Assembly: GCA_028671895.1 (NCBI GenBank)
Contig: JAPMAC010000231.1
Span: forward strand, 12,550,001-12,614,000
Direction: 5' to 3'
DNA from: Oenanthe sinensis
Lineage: Eukaryota; Streptophyta; Magnoliopsida; Apiales; Apiaceae
DNA length: 64,000 bases
Positions within the stretch are counted from its first letter, which is position 1, and each line of letters starts with the position of its first letter. This document shows positions 44,468-55,882 of this stretch, one piece after another. The notes below the pieces were generated by a model. That model saw only the letters and a list, made by a program, of their open reading frames with translations, was not told where the DNA came from and ran no database searches. Both the position numbers and the translations under genes were made by a program.

Positions 44468-45830
44468 CATCTTCACCTTCATCTGAAGTCTTGTTATCGA
44501 ACTTTAGAGTTTTAGTGTCATCTTCTCATTGAATACTCGGGAGCATGTTGTAATCAAAAGTTACATTCATGCTTTCAATGAATTTCTTGTATTCAATCAC
44601 ATAAACACTATATTCCTTAGATTCTAATGAGTAGCCAAGAAATATGCCTTCATGAGCCTTAGCATCAAACTTACCAAGCTGCTCATCATCTTTCAATACA
44701 AAGCACTTTGCTTCAAACACATGAAATGACTTCAGTGTTGGTTTCTTGTTAGCCATCAATTCATATGGAGTCCTGCCATAATATTTGTTCATCAAGGTAT
44801 GATTCTGTGTATGGAAAGCTGTATTGACTCCTTCAGCCCAAAAGTATAGAGGTAGCTTGGCTTTAATCAACATTGTCCTTGTGGCTTCAACCAAAGTTCT
44901 ATTCTTCCTCTCTACTACTCTATTATCTTGCGGAGTCCTGGGAGCTGAATATTGCGTTGATATTCCTTTTTCAGTACAGAAGTCATTCAGAATTTCATTT
45001 TTGAATTCTGATCCATTATCTGACCTTATCTTTCTGGCAGAAAAATTAGCTTCTAACTCAATCTTCTTTATGTGATCAATTATCATTTTAGGGGATTCGT
45101 CCTTTGAATTCAGAAACAACACCCATGTGTACTTTGAGTAGTCGTCAACAGTCATTAGGGCATACCTCTTTCTTGACAAAGACATTACATTGATTAGACC
45201 AAATAAATCAATATGCAATAGTCGTAGTGGTTCAATGATGCTTGTCATATCTTTGCTTCTGTGAGATGCCTTCTCCGACTTACCCTTTTCACATGCCTCA
45301 TATAGACCTTCTTGACAGAATTCCATTTCAGGTAAACCTCTCACCAACTCCCTCTTTACTAAAGAGTTCATTGCTTTGAAGTTTAAGTGTGATAGTTTCT
45401 TGTTCCATAACCAACTATCCTCTGTTGAAGCTTTGTTGTAGAAATACTTGACTTCACCTTTACTTGCAGAGAATAAATCATCTATGAAGAGATTCCCTTT
45501 TCTCACTCCTTGTAGAGCAAGCTTCTCATCTTTCTTTTTTTTGATTGCACACATCTCATTTTTGAAATTGACATCATAACCCTTGTCACAGAATTGACTG
45601 ATGCTCAGGAGATTGTGCTTCAAGCCTTCAACAAGTGAGATGTTTTTAATGATTACATTCCCAATTTCCAAATTACCATATCCCGTTATAAATCCTTTGT
45701 TGTCATCTACAAAGGTCACTATAAGGCCAGCTTTCTCAACCAAATCTGATAGCAGGGCTCTCTCAGATGTCATGTGTCTTGAACAACCATTGTCGAGAAT
45801 TCAGATAACACATTTATTCTTTTCTATGCC
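44463..45830 (-). pseudogene. pol: element C: protease and integrase (fragment)
   Basis: A 415-residue minus-strand frame (45773-44526) follows family-B pol: GYGNLEIGNVIIKNISLVEG, WLWNKKLSHLNFKAMNSLVK, CEKGKSEKASHRSKD, LLHIDLFGLINVMSLSRKRY, RSDNGSEFKN and NRVVERKNRTLVEATRTML. Upstream of it the protease motif reads LDNGCSRHMTS, with a TGA three codons before it. The frame ends in the linker after LPSIQ and is cut by element A at 44462. The catalytic aspartate of the protease is kept, but the stop and truncation make it non-functional. Confidence 0.85.
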
Positions 45831-46297
45831 CTGCAACCACAAGTCGATTACTTTTTATTTGGCCCTCAAACTTGGTTGGATCCAAGAGGCTTAGAGAAAT
45901 TAACAATTTTAACTACCGGGTCTGCCTTCCATGGTCTTTCTAATCGACTATGCCCTTATCTTTTGGTTTAGCCTTGACAGTTTTGTCTTTAGACTTTAAG
46001 ATATGGACTTCCTTCCTAGACCTATTAGGACTAAAAGTCTTTGCCCTAACATGATTTTTATTCATGTTCATATCATTGTTTATGCAAGTACTAGATGAAG
46101 CATTCATAAGATTTATATAAGCAGACATGATATTAAAAACACATGACATACATCCAACTTTTCCACATGGTTGATGATAATTAGACATGGTAGACATACT
46201 AGGAATTTCATTCGTTTCTACTTTAACCTTTTTTCATACATGCATAAGATGTCCAGTAGAATTGTAATTGTTACAAGCTTTCCTAGCAGCATTAGAA
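45831..46297 (-). pseudogene. gag: element C: C-terminal gag with zinc knuckle (fragment)
   Basis: Minus strand. A decayed knuckle CNNYNSTGHLMHV is read from about 46280 to 46240; next comes CGKVGCMSCVFNIMSAYINL, then the basic tail KNHVRAKTFSPNRSRKEVHI, which matches NRKHVRAKTASPPKSRKEAH of element B. The protease frame follows. Upstream gag and the 5' LTR are missing: at about 46297 the sequence passes directly into the RNase H end of element D. Confidence 0.75.
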
Positions 46298-48497
46298 TAA
46301 TTCAATCACACCATTTTCTGCATGTTCCCTTATGAAATGGCACCTTACATCAATGTGCTTTGTCTTAGAATGATTAATTGTATTTGCAACAATGTATATA
46401 TAGCACAAGTGTTGTCACACATGATATGAATTCTCTCCAAGACTAGTCCATAATTCCTTAGCTGATTTATTATACAAAGCACTTGAGCACAACAACTTCC
46501 AGCAGCTACTATATATTCAGCCTCAACTTTGGAAGTTGAAATTGATTATTACTTCTTGTTATACCATGACACCAATCTTTGTCCAATGAATTGACAGCCT
46601 CTAGAGGTTCTCTTTCTATCAACTCTGCACCCAGTAAAATCAGCATTAGAATATCCAACTAGGTTGAATCCTGTTTCCTTTGGGTACCATAATCCCATCT
46701 GAGTTGTTCCTTTGAGATATCTCATAATTCTCTTGACAGCAATGAGATGAGATTCCTTTGGATTGGCCTGAAACCTTGCACACAAACATGTAGAGAACAT
46801 AATGTCTGGTCTACTAGCTATTAAATATAGTAGAGATCCAATCATTCCTCTATATGTCGTCATGTTTACACTCTTTCCATTCTTATCTTCATCAAGTTTG
46901 ATAGTTGTAGACATTGGAGTTTTTGCAGGTGAACAATCTAGCATGTCAAACCTTTTGAACAAGTCATTAATGTACTTGATTTGACTTATGAAGATGCCAT
47001 CTATTCTTTGACTTATTTGAAGTCCTATAAAGTAATTGAGCTCTCCCATCATGTTTATTTCATATTCACATTGCATGAGCTTTGATAATCTTTGACACAA
47101 CTTTTCATTTATAGAGCCAAAAATGATATCATCCACATAAATTTGAAATGGGAAGATGTCCTCACCATGCTTCTTGTAAAAGAGAGTTTTGTCAATTGTT
47201 CCTCTAGTAAATTAATTTTCCAGTAAAAACTTTGACAATGTGTCATATCATGCTCTTAGGGCTTGTTTGAGTCCATACAGTGCCTTGAGAAGTATGTAGA
47301 CAAAATCAGGAAATTTAGAATATTCAAAGCCAGGTAGTTGTTATACATAAACCTCTTTTTCTAATTCACCATTTTGAAATGCACTTTTGACATCCATTTG
47401 ATAGACTTTGAAATTTGAATGTGCTGCAATGCTAGAATTTTTTTTATTGCCTCTAGTTTTGCAACTAGAGCAAAAGTCTCATCATAGTCAATGCCTTCTT
47501 CTTGTGAATATCATTTTGGCACCAATCTTGTCTTGTTTCTTTTGACAATTCCTTGTTCATCCATTTTGTTTCTATAGACCCATTTAGTGTTAATAATTGA
47601 TCTACCTTTTAGAGGTGGCACTAATTCCCAAACATTGGTTCTCTCAAATTGATTTAATTCTTCCTGCATGCCAACAATCTAGTCTGGATCCAACAAATCT
47701 TCTGCAATCTTTTTAGGTTCATTTTGAGAAAGAAAACAAACATACAAGCATTCATTTATGGTTGCCCTTCTTGTTCTCACACCTTTATTAGGATTTCCAA
47801 TGATTTGATCTACAGTGTGAGCTCTATTTCATTTTGTTTCTTGGGCCACACCTCTTGCATTTGAACTAGTTTCCCCCTGATTCAAGTTATTTGCATCTGC
47901 TGTTGATCCTTGAAAAGCTCTCCCTGAATGCAAACTAGGGTTTTGAAGAGAATTCTCAAGTTGAATGTGACAAAAATCCTCAGTAATTCTCTTTGCATTT
48001 GCACCATGTGAAATTTACACATGTGAGCATTCATGTTCATCTTCATCCTTTTCATTTTCAGATGCCTCCATTTCCATTTCATTTTCAAATCTCTAGGTGT
48101 CATAGTTTTCTCGTTCAAGACTTATGGCAGGAAATTTGAAGTCATCAAAAGTCACATTTGTGTTTTCCATAACTTTTTATTGATCAATCACATATACTCT
48201 ATAGACAATCTGTCCAAGGAGTATCCTACAAAAATTCCTTCATATGTTTTGGCTTCAAATTTTCCTAGATGATCAGCATCATCTTTGATGACAAAGCACT
48301 TTGCTCCAAACACATGCATATGCTTTACATATGGTCTTCTATTTATCATGATATGATAAGGAGTCTTTCCAACTAGTTTTGTGATGAGTATTCTATTTTG
48401 AGTGTAACATGTAGTCCTGACAGCTTTAGCCCCAAAACTAGTTGGTAGACTTGTTTCTCCTAACATGGTTCTTGCAGCTTCAATTAAAGTCCTGTTT
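46298..48497 (-). pseudogene. pol: element D: integrase C-terminal half, RT and RNase H
   Basis: Minus-strand copia pol, a family distinct from A and B. Integrase starts abruptly at ERKNRTLIEAARTML (48497) and continues as KTPYHIMINRRPYVKHMHVF. The linker and first RT part (48100-47140) are full of stops. A 195-residue frame (47136-46549) holds the second half of RT (VDDIIFGSINEKLCQRL) and the RNase H start (YSNADFTGCRVDRKRTS; the usual aspartate is N here). RNase H continues with broken frames to about 46300. It has no LTR at either end. Confidence 0.85.
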
Positions 48498-49848
48498 TTC
48501 CTCTCAAGTATGAAGCTTTGTTAAAGAAGAAGACTGGTAGAGCATACACTGCTGAAGGCAAATGTTGGGATGATACTGATGAGGATGAAGAAAAAGAATA
48601 TGAGAATTTGGAACTCATGGCCAAATCAGATGAAGGAGAATCAACCTCAACAAGTCAGGTACAAATCCTAACTTCTATTGACATGTCAAAATCTCAATAT
48701 AAGAAAACTGTGGAAGAATTAAGGGTTGAGATGTTTAATATTCATACTAGTATGAATGTTGCTCATGAAGAAATTGATAGACTGTTGAAAGCTAATGATG
48801 AACTATCTGTTAAGAATGAACATCTTGAACTATCCTTGGTTAATATGCAATCCATGAAACAAGAGAATGAGTAGATTGAGAAGTTTTTAGGAGATCAAAT
48901 CTCTGATAATGAACTGAAAATAAAATCTTATCAAAACTCGTTTGTAGTTTTACAAGAGATTCATGAAAAATACCAGAAAAATTCTAAGGTTAGAGTTGAG
49001 TTTGACTATAACACTCTTAAAAAGAAAAAGTCTATGTCAACAGAAGGGAAGAAAACTGAATTCACTGGCAATCCTCACATTTTGAAAAATTTTGAAACGC
49101 CAATTTTTAAAAAGGCAACTGTTGAGTTTGATGAAGCAAGTATGGTCATCAAACAACAGTTGAATGATGAGTATGAGCTAGAGGATAAGTATGATGTGCC
49201 TTGTGTTAAAGTATAAGAGCAAATGGTCAAGGCCAAGTCCACCTTTGTTAAGCTTGAAAGAAAGAAAAATGTCCATAAAAATGATACCAATGAAAATGTC
49301 CAGAAAAATGACATCATGCATGCTAAGAAGAAAAAGGCAAATAGAAATGGAAAAATAGGCAATAATAAACACAACAATTATGCATCTGTTCATAATTCCC
49401 CTAGTAAGATTTGTATAAATTGTGGTCCAACAAATCACCTTACCCATGTGTGCAAGAAACATATTGTTGATAATGTTGAATTTACTTGTGGTTATGTTAA
49501 ACCTTTGATGCATGATAATCATAAATTATGTGAATTTGATTGTATGCCATGCAACCTGAATATGAATACCTGTTTTAGATTAAGGAAACAATTTGTTGAA
49601 GGATGCATCAGTCAAAATGAAAATAACAAAATTGTTAGACCCAAATCTACTAGCCCAATTAAAGGAAGAAAACATTCCATGTCACCTAGAAATGCATCTA
49701 GTTCAGGTAGCACCAAACAAACTAGAACTGAACATCAGAAAAAGGAAATTATGACAAGATGACGAGGACTGTTAAGAAGAAGAATAGAGTTATATAACTA
49801 AGTAAAAAGGACCCAACCTAGTTTGGGTACCAAAGAAAACTTAATATT
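48498..49848 (+). pseudogene. gag: element D, inverted part: gag C-terminal region
   Basis: Plus-strand reading begins abruptly after YEALLKK with TGRAYTAEGKCWDDTDEDEE, a typical plant copia gag segment. A coiled coil follows (SKSQYKKTVEELRVEMFNIH, about 48690-48870) with TAG at 48872. A further frame (49223-49762) has the zinc knuckle CINCGPTNHLTHVC and a basic tail. The last part, GPNLVWVPKKT, ends at TAA 49842-49844. The capsid N-terminus and LTR are absent. It is joined head-to-head with the minus-strand half of D. Confidence 0.8.
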
Positions 49849-50617
49849 ATTTTGATTGCAGGGCACAGGTAAGAAGAAGAAGGTTATGTGGATCTTGGAC
49901 AGTAGATGCTCAAGGCACATGACTCGTGATAAAGCCCTGATGTCACAATTCAAGGAAGAGACTAGCCCAATGGTGACCTTTGGAGACAACGACATTGTTT
50001 TCACTATGGGATATGGCAAATTGATTCATGGAAATGTTGTCATTGAAGATGTAGCTTTTGTAAATGGTTTGAGGCACAATTTGTTGAGTATCACTCAATT
50101 CTGTAACAAAGACTTGAAGATAGTATTTGATAAAGAAATGTGCCTCATATCTCACAGAAAAACCAAAGAAATTGCTCTACAAGGAGTAAGGAAGGGAAGC
50201 CTGTTTGTAGCTGACTTGGACTCTACATTCAAGTATAAAATATGTTGTTTTTACACCAAAGCCTCTAAAAGTGAAAATTGGCTTTGGCACAAGAGGTTGT
50301 CTCACTTGAACTTCAAGAATCTCAATTCTCTAGTCAAAAGAGAATTAGTAAAGGACTTGCCCTCACTTGAATTCTATATAGAAGGATTGTGTGAGACATG
50401 TCAACAAGAAAAGATGAAGAGGTCTAGTCACAAAAACAAATAATTCACCTCAATCACAAAGTCTCTATAATTAATTCATATGGATCTGTTTGGACCAGTA
50501 AATGTTATGTCAATGTCCAAGAAAAGATATGCATTTGTCATGATTGATAACTTCTCCAAATACATATGGGTGGAATTCCTGCACTAAAAAGATGAAGCTC
50601 CTAAGCTTATCATTGAA
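49849..50617 (+). pseudogene. pol: element D, inverted part: protease and N-terminal integrase
   Basis: 195 residues (49856-50443) hold the protease, with LDSRCSRHMTRD (G to R beside the active site), the pre-integrase region WLWHKRLSHLNFKNLNSLVK and CETCQQEKMKRSS. After a stop the integrase core continues as MDLFGPVNVMSMSKKRYAFV and KDEAPKLIIE. It is cut at 50617 by the LTR of element B. The pol frame is -1 relative to gag. A TTTTGATTGCAGGGC stretch lies at the gag-pol junction. Confidence 0.85.
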
Positions 50618-51927
50618 TGTTAGGTCCAAAATCATCATAGAAGGGGGGGGGGGTTAAATATGATATGGTAGATTTTTCGTTTAATTGCGGAATAAGTGTT
50701 TGTGTTCTTAAGATATAAAAATGGCAATTAATGAAACATAACGATTCGGGGAAATAACAATGTATTATTAAATCCCTGAGGTGCTACACTTCTAATCAAA
50801 TGATTAGCTTCAATGGGTTCAATCAAGATTACAATAGAAATACAGTTGGGTGATATTAATGTCAAGCTTTAATGGTGCTCCCGTCTGTATCTCTTTTTGT
50901 TGAAGATGAATGAATTGCTACTGTCCATATTGATTTTACCCATATATAATTTGTAGACTTTTGGAAAATTGAATTCCACAATTGTTCAAGTCCTTTGTTG
51001 CGCCTGAAGAGTGGGAGTGGTGTGTAGGCGCCACTTGGTAGTTTGTTGCGCCTTGTAAACTTTTGTTGCGCCTTGTGATCTTTATTGTGCCTCAAGCTTT
51101 TGTTGCGCCTGCACTCTCAATCCCTTGTGTAGGTGCCACAAACTACTTGAGAACAATTCCATGTGAATTGTTGCGCCCGTGAGATGTTTTGTTGCGCCTA
51201 ACATGGTTTGCAGTGTGTAGGCGCCATTAACAGTCCTCTTTTACTTTGTGGCATCATTAACATGTTTTGTTGCGCCTGCACACCTATTCCCTTGTGCAGG
51301 CGCCACAAACCTTCACTTCTGCTTTGCCTTAGCTTTTAACTTGGTTTGATGTGGCTTTACAATGTTAGTGGCGCCTCTAGAGTTCTTCTAGAGTGTAGGA
51401 GCCACTAAATGCACTATTACTTGCCTTATCATATTTCTTGAAGTGCTTGAAGTAATTACTGCTTGTTTTTCACTCTTCTGGCTTGATCAACTGATTTTCT
51501 TCTGATTAGCCAAGACAATTCTTTTCTTGTTGTGCTGACGCTTAGTGCACTGGTCTGGTTCACAAAAGACTAACACTGAATTAAATTCTCTTGACTTCTG
51601 TTCTGTTTCAGTTGACTAACTTTGGACTGTTTCGTTGCTTCTGATCACTGAAACCCTTTGACGACTATACCTGAATCATTGCACTACCTTTAGTCTAAAA
51701 TCTACTGAACACTTATTTGTTGCTAAGGCCTGAACATATTAATGAACTTCTCTCGATGTCGTTCAGTAAACTTTACATCATGAATGTTCTGCAGTGATGA
51801 ATGTATGATTTCTGTTTGCATGTCCTTCTGGATTCCTATGCTGCATATTAGTATTATTTATCTGTCTTTGTTTCTTAGTTGAGTTATCGTTATGACTATT
51901 ACATACTACGTTACATTATGCTTTACA
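50618..51927 (-). repeat. 3' LTR of element B (1310 bp) with GCGCC hairpins
   Basis: The plus strand starts TGTTAGGTCC and ends CTTTACA, so the sense strand has TGTAAAG...GGACCTAACA. The segment 50995-51400 carries repeated TTGTTGCGCCT...AGGCGCCACAA units forming inverted repeats. A TATA-like AATTATATATGGG (sense) sits near 50950, just downstream of the hairpins. A run of 11 G (50643-50653) lies near the U5 end, corresponding to the AACCCCCCTTCTA signature of other LTRs. It matches 62185-62955 closely. Confidence 0.9.
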
Positions 51928-51941
51928 ATCTCCCCCTATTT
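51928..51941 (-). promoter_or_regulatory. polypurine tract of element B
   Basis: Sense strand AAATAGGGGGAGAT immediately before the LTR. Same form as in the LARD (19714-19727). Confidence 0.88.
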
Positions 51942-52117
51942 GTTTGTTAGAGTTCGACAAGCAAATCCTGTGAGGGGATAACTCAACTGATACTTACAAG
52001 AAAAAGTAAAGTGAAGAAAGGCAGTAAATAATATTAAATACATTCTGGATTAGATTTTACATTTCCAGATTTCTTGTGTACAATAGAAGTTTGTTCCTCT
52101 AGTCTGAACAGATAATT
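51942..52117 (-). other. 3' untranslated region of element B
   Basis: Non-coding stretch with ATAACTCAACTGATACTTAC and TTTCCAGATTTCTTG blocks. The former also occurs in the LARD near 19803 and in the remnant near 1843; the latter occurs near 1931. These shared blocks are the basis for grouping those sequences with family B. Confidence 0.65.
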
Positions 52118-53794
52118 CTATGATCTTCTTCTTCTTTGAACAGAGTCTTGCCTGTGTTTAGATCTTGTTTCAGAGTAATGCTTTCTTAGCTCTCCTTCCT
52201 TTTCCTCCAACCTTGCCTTCACTAAATCCCTATCTTCCACTTCAAGAGTATTGACTGGAGTTGGATCTTCTAATTTCTTCAAAACTTCAGTGAGAAAGGC
52301 TGTTGAATTTACCTTAGAGATTGACTCAAAGGCCAGAGATTGTCTCTTTGAAAACACGAACACTGTTATTCTATTTGGAAAGCCTTTAACTCTGTCAGTG
52401 TCATGCATCGACTCTTCTGCCAGTTTTTCCCTTAGAACATCTTGAATCATCCTCAAAGCCTTCTTGTCTTATTTGACAGTGGATATCCTTACCCTTGAAA
52501 AGACTTTTTGGATTGTTTCAGAATTATTTATCCTTAGTTTTGATAGATCCTTCTTCTTATCCACTCCATTCTTCTTGAATAGGAAGTGTTTTGTCCCATT
52601 TGGCTCCGTCTGAATGCAAGGTTCAGAATCTTTTATGGTTTCAAGTACTTCTGTGCCACCCTCTCTTCTCACAAACACTGGTTCTTGATAGTATCTGGTC
52701 GTTTCCATTAGGTATCTCCCTGATGTTTTAATTTGCTTTGTTTAGTCTGAATGCATAGATCAACTCAGCAGGCTTCAGATCTTCGTATGTTCTATTCTTC
52801 TTGCTTCTGAGTTTCCCTTCTACATATTGCATGAACATTGCGTGGCTTGAATCCAGACATTCGTTAGACAAAGTTAGATTATGGAGAGTTGTTGCTTTGT
52901 AGTATTTGACTACTGGAGGCTTCTCAAATGCTTCGACACCGATCTCTATTATCTTCTTTTCAATCAGATCTCTCAGTATCTCATTTATTTTGTGCCCTCC
53001 AAAGATGACTTTCCTCTTCAGTACATACAACTCTACAATATTCATCTTTTCAAAACTCTTTGTCGACAAAATCTTTGACCCCAGTAATTTTGAGTTTAAG
53101 AACATTTTCCATCCTTATTTGAATGCACTTACTGACACGCTTGTTATTTCTTCTGATAGCATTGCATAGAATTCATGAACATCTTCAAATCTTTCTCTCA
53201 TGGTCCTGAATAGATCAAGGACTTCTCTGTCTTTCTTTTGAGTAAGAGTTAACTCTTTCTTCTTTAGAAGACTCCTTGCTTCATCCCAATTAGGACCAAC
53301 ATTTGCTTCAATGTACTTGATTCTATTTCTTATTTCTATTGCGTGTTGTACTCTTTTCCATTTTCTCTTCATCAGTTCTTGACCTTGATCTATACCTTGA
53401 GTCACAACTTCATCTACACCAACTAGAAGATAGTCATTATCAAAGGCATATTCTTCAGCAAACCCCTCCTTAATATCTATTCCAGCTGCTTTTGCAGTTT
53501 CCTCTATTTCAATCTCAGTTGGAATATCATTGGCACATAAGGTTCAAAAATTTCTCATTCTTCAAGTTGCCTTATTCCAGGCCTGTAAAAGAAATCTTTC
53601 TCCCCCTGAGCTGTATATTCCATGATCATTTCAGCTCCAACTTCTTTTTCTTGTTCTATTCTCTCCCCCTCAGTTGGGTTATCCTCCCTTCTGACCGGAG
53701 TAATTTAAGTTGTTATAGTTGATCGAGTAGAAATAGGAACTTTCTGAGCTAGCAATTGTTTAACCAAATCTTTGATTTCTGTCATTTCCATTCT
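52118..53794 (-). pseudogene. element B ORF2, C-terminal half
   Basis: The minus strand continues from the coiled coil through a stop-ridden stretch (53794-53410) into three open pieces: 53405-53115 (helical, KKKELTLTQKKDREVLDLFR), 53105-52728 (IVELYVLKRKVIFGGHKINE, similar in style to the A ORF2 C-terminal domain) and 52708-52118 (MIQDVLREKLAEESMHDTDR). One in-frame TAA (53115) and frameshifts separate them. It is the C-terminal domain of the extra gene. Function unknown. Confidence 0.7.
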
Positions 53795-55648
53795 CTACTG
53801 ATCTTGCACCTCCAAGATCTTTCTTATTGAGTAGTGAATTTTAGTTACCTGGGCCTCCAGATTTAGAATCCTTTGGCTATGTGCAGTGTGTGCAATGTGT
53901 GGGGTGTTTATCTGGGTAGTGGGTGACTCACTTCTCACTGTTTCTATGTTTGAACGACCCTCAACACTCATACTCGGGAAATCAGGGTCAGGGAACATAA
54001 GATCACCAAGGTTAAGTGTTTCACTCAATTCCATAAAAGCACTGCGATCTTCTCTACCTGCATTAAAATCCCTATCCCTTCTATGGGTAGGTTGCCTCTC
54101 CGTCGGACCACTTTGGGAGGGGAAAACTCCTTTTCCAGGAACTGGGGGTTTGAGACCCAGTGTGGTCACCACTATGGATTCTGTAATGATTGGCATAGTT
54201 GTAGAATCTGTGATGCCAGCTGAAGCCATTGAAGACCTTACCTGTTCAGAGACACCCTGAACAGGTTCTACTACCGAAGCAGCAGAAGCTCTATTAATAG
54301 AGTCCACATCCCTTCTATGGGTGTGTTGTCCCTCTACCTGACCTGTAAAGATGAGGAGGACCTCCTGAGTAGGAGCTGGAATTTGAATCTCCAGGGGGGT
54401 CACCACCTCAGGGAATGTAGTGAATAACAAATTAGAGCCTGTGGTGCCCCGCGTTGCCTGTAAAGGCACTTCCACTTGAAGTGATGATGCTGTTGACACA
54501 GCTACTCCTTGAATGGAGACCTCTTCCCTTCTATGGGAGAGTTGCCTTTCCACTTGACCCACTTGGGTAGGGAAAACATCCTGATTAGGATCTGGAGATG
54601 TTAAGTCCAGGGGGGTCACCACATTTGACAATGTAATGAATGGCTCGTGAGAGTCAGTGATGCCCCCTTCTGTCTGTGAAGACAGGTTCTGAATTGGATC
54701 AACCAAAACAGTACTAGCTACTAAAGTAGCTGAAATTGTTATTAACTCTGTTTCTGTTCCCTTACCCTTCAGGATTTTGTCAATTTCAGAATTCAGATTG
54801 CGAAGGAAAAGAAAAGTTTTAGAGATTGGAGAATCAGGTTCCTGGCTCACAGTTACCCTAGGTTTAAAATTCATTTTACGACGTTTTCTAGAGGGCAGAG
54901 CTGTAGGGGATTTTTCAATAATTTCCTGATTTGGTAGGGACACCCTATCATCTACATCAATGGTTCTTTTTCTTGTGTTGGGAGATGAAGGGAGTGTTTG
55001 TTGATCTCTGGCATTGATTAGAACTGGTTGGTCTTGACTAAGTTCATTGCCAGCTTCTATGTACACCTCTGTGGTTTGATCTTTTTCCACTACATTCTCA
55101 ATATTGTCCTCTTCTGTTGGATTTTCAGGGTGATTGTTTTCTTCTTCTTCTGGAATTGGTTCTTCCTCATGTTCAGAACTAGCTTCTTCCATATGTTCAT
55201 CTTCTTTTTCAGAGCCTGGTTCTTCCTCAGATGTTTCTTTGCTTTCTGAATCAATTGATGTTTCAGCTTCATTCTCCTTTTGAGATGATTGTTCTTCTGA
55301 ATTTGCATGTGCTGATTCATCAGTTTCAGATACGTGATCTTCTTCAGAGGTTGTCTCTCTTGCAGCTTCTTCTTCACCAACCTGTCCAATCACCTTATTG
55401 AAGTTTGTAATTCTATGGAAGCCACATGTCTTTGGTGCAAAGCCACGAGACAGGATGTTGAAAAACAAGTTCCATTATTTGGTTATGTGATTTTTGTAAA
55501 TCTTCTTTGGAAGATTATTGTTCACTCTGGTGCAGTGTAAGAACATGAAGAAATTGTTTAGATCTGCTTGAGATGGATCATCTGCAAAATCTTCAGTTGG
55601 CAAGTGAAGTGTTTGATTTATGTCATTCTCTGTTATTCGCACTTTTTG
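53795..55648 (-). pseudogene. element B ORF2, acidic linker and coiled coil
   Basis: 557 open codons (55468-53795) plus preceding codons in the same frame after an in-frame TAA near 55478. It starts with the end of the N-terminal domain (WNLFFNILSRGFAPKTCGFH), then a very Glu/Ser-rich stretch (about residues 35-170). Next are repeated units carrying RQPTHRRD / RQLSHRRE motifs, each with a PFP or VFP-type hydrophobic patch (about residues 290-480), and a terminal coiled coil, RILNLEAQVTKIHYSIRKIL. It is probably disordered apart from the ends. The repeated HRRD units are specific to this family. Confidence 0.75.
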
Positions 55649-55882
55649 TCACTTGATTGTGCAAGTGAAAGCTGATATTCCATCTGCAGATGTGTCTTTA
55701 GAAGACCTGTACACCTGTCTCAGAAGATTTCTATTTAAAGGAACATCAGTAGTTAGTGCATAACGGACTATAGAATTTTCATTTAAAACCCTAGCCCAGT
55801 TACCTAACTCCCCTGCTTCAGTCCAATTATCTACTATGACAGATAAATAATTAGTCTTTTTAATCTCAAAATGACCTGCCAT
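55649..55882 (-). pseudogene. element B ORF2, N-terminal segment
   Basis: ATG at 55882 (MAGHFEIKKTNYLSVIVDNW), 77 codons, then TGA. The following codons remain in frame with the large ORF2 segment. The pattern (N-terminal helices, then a KVRITENDINQTLHLP stretch after the stop) parallels FDVTADVLNSVFKLP of element A, so A and B ORF2 are homologous at the N-terminus. The start is chosen because it is the first ATG after the non-coding spacer. Confidence 0.7.
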
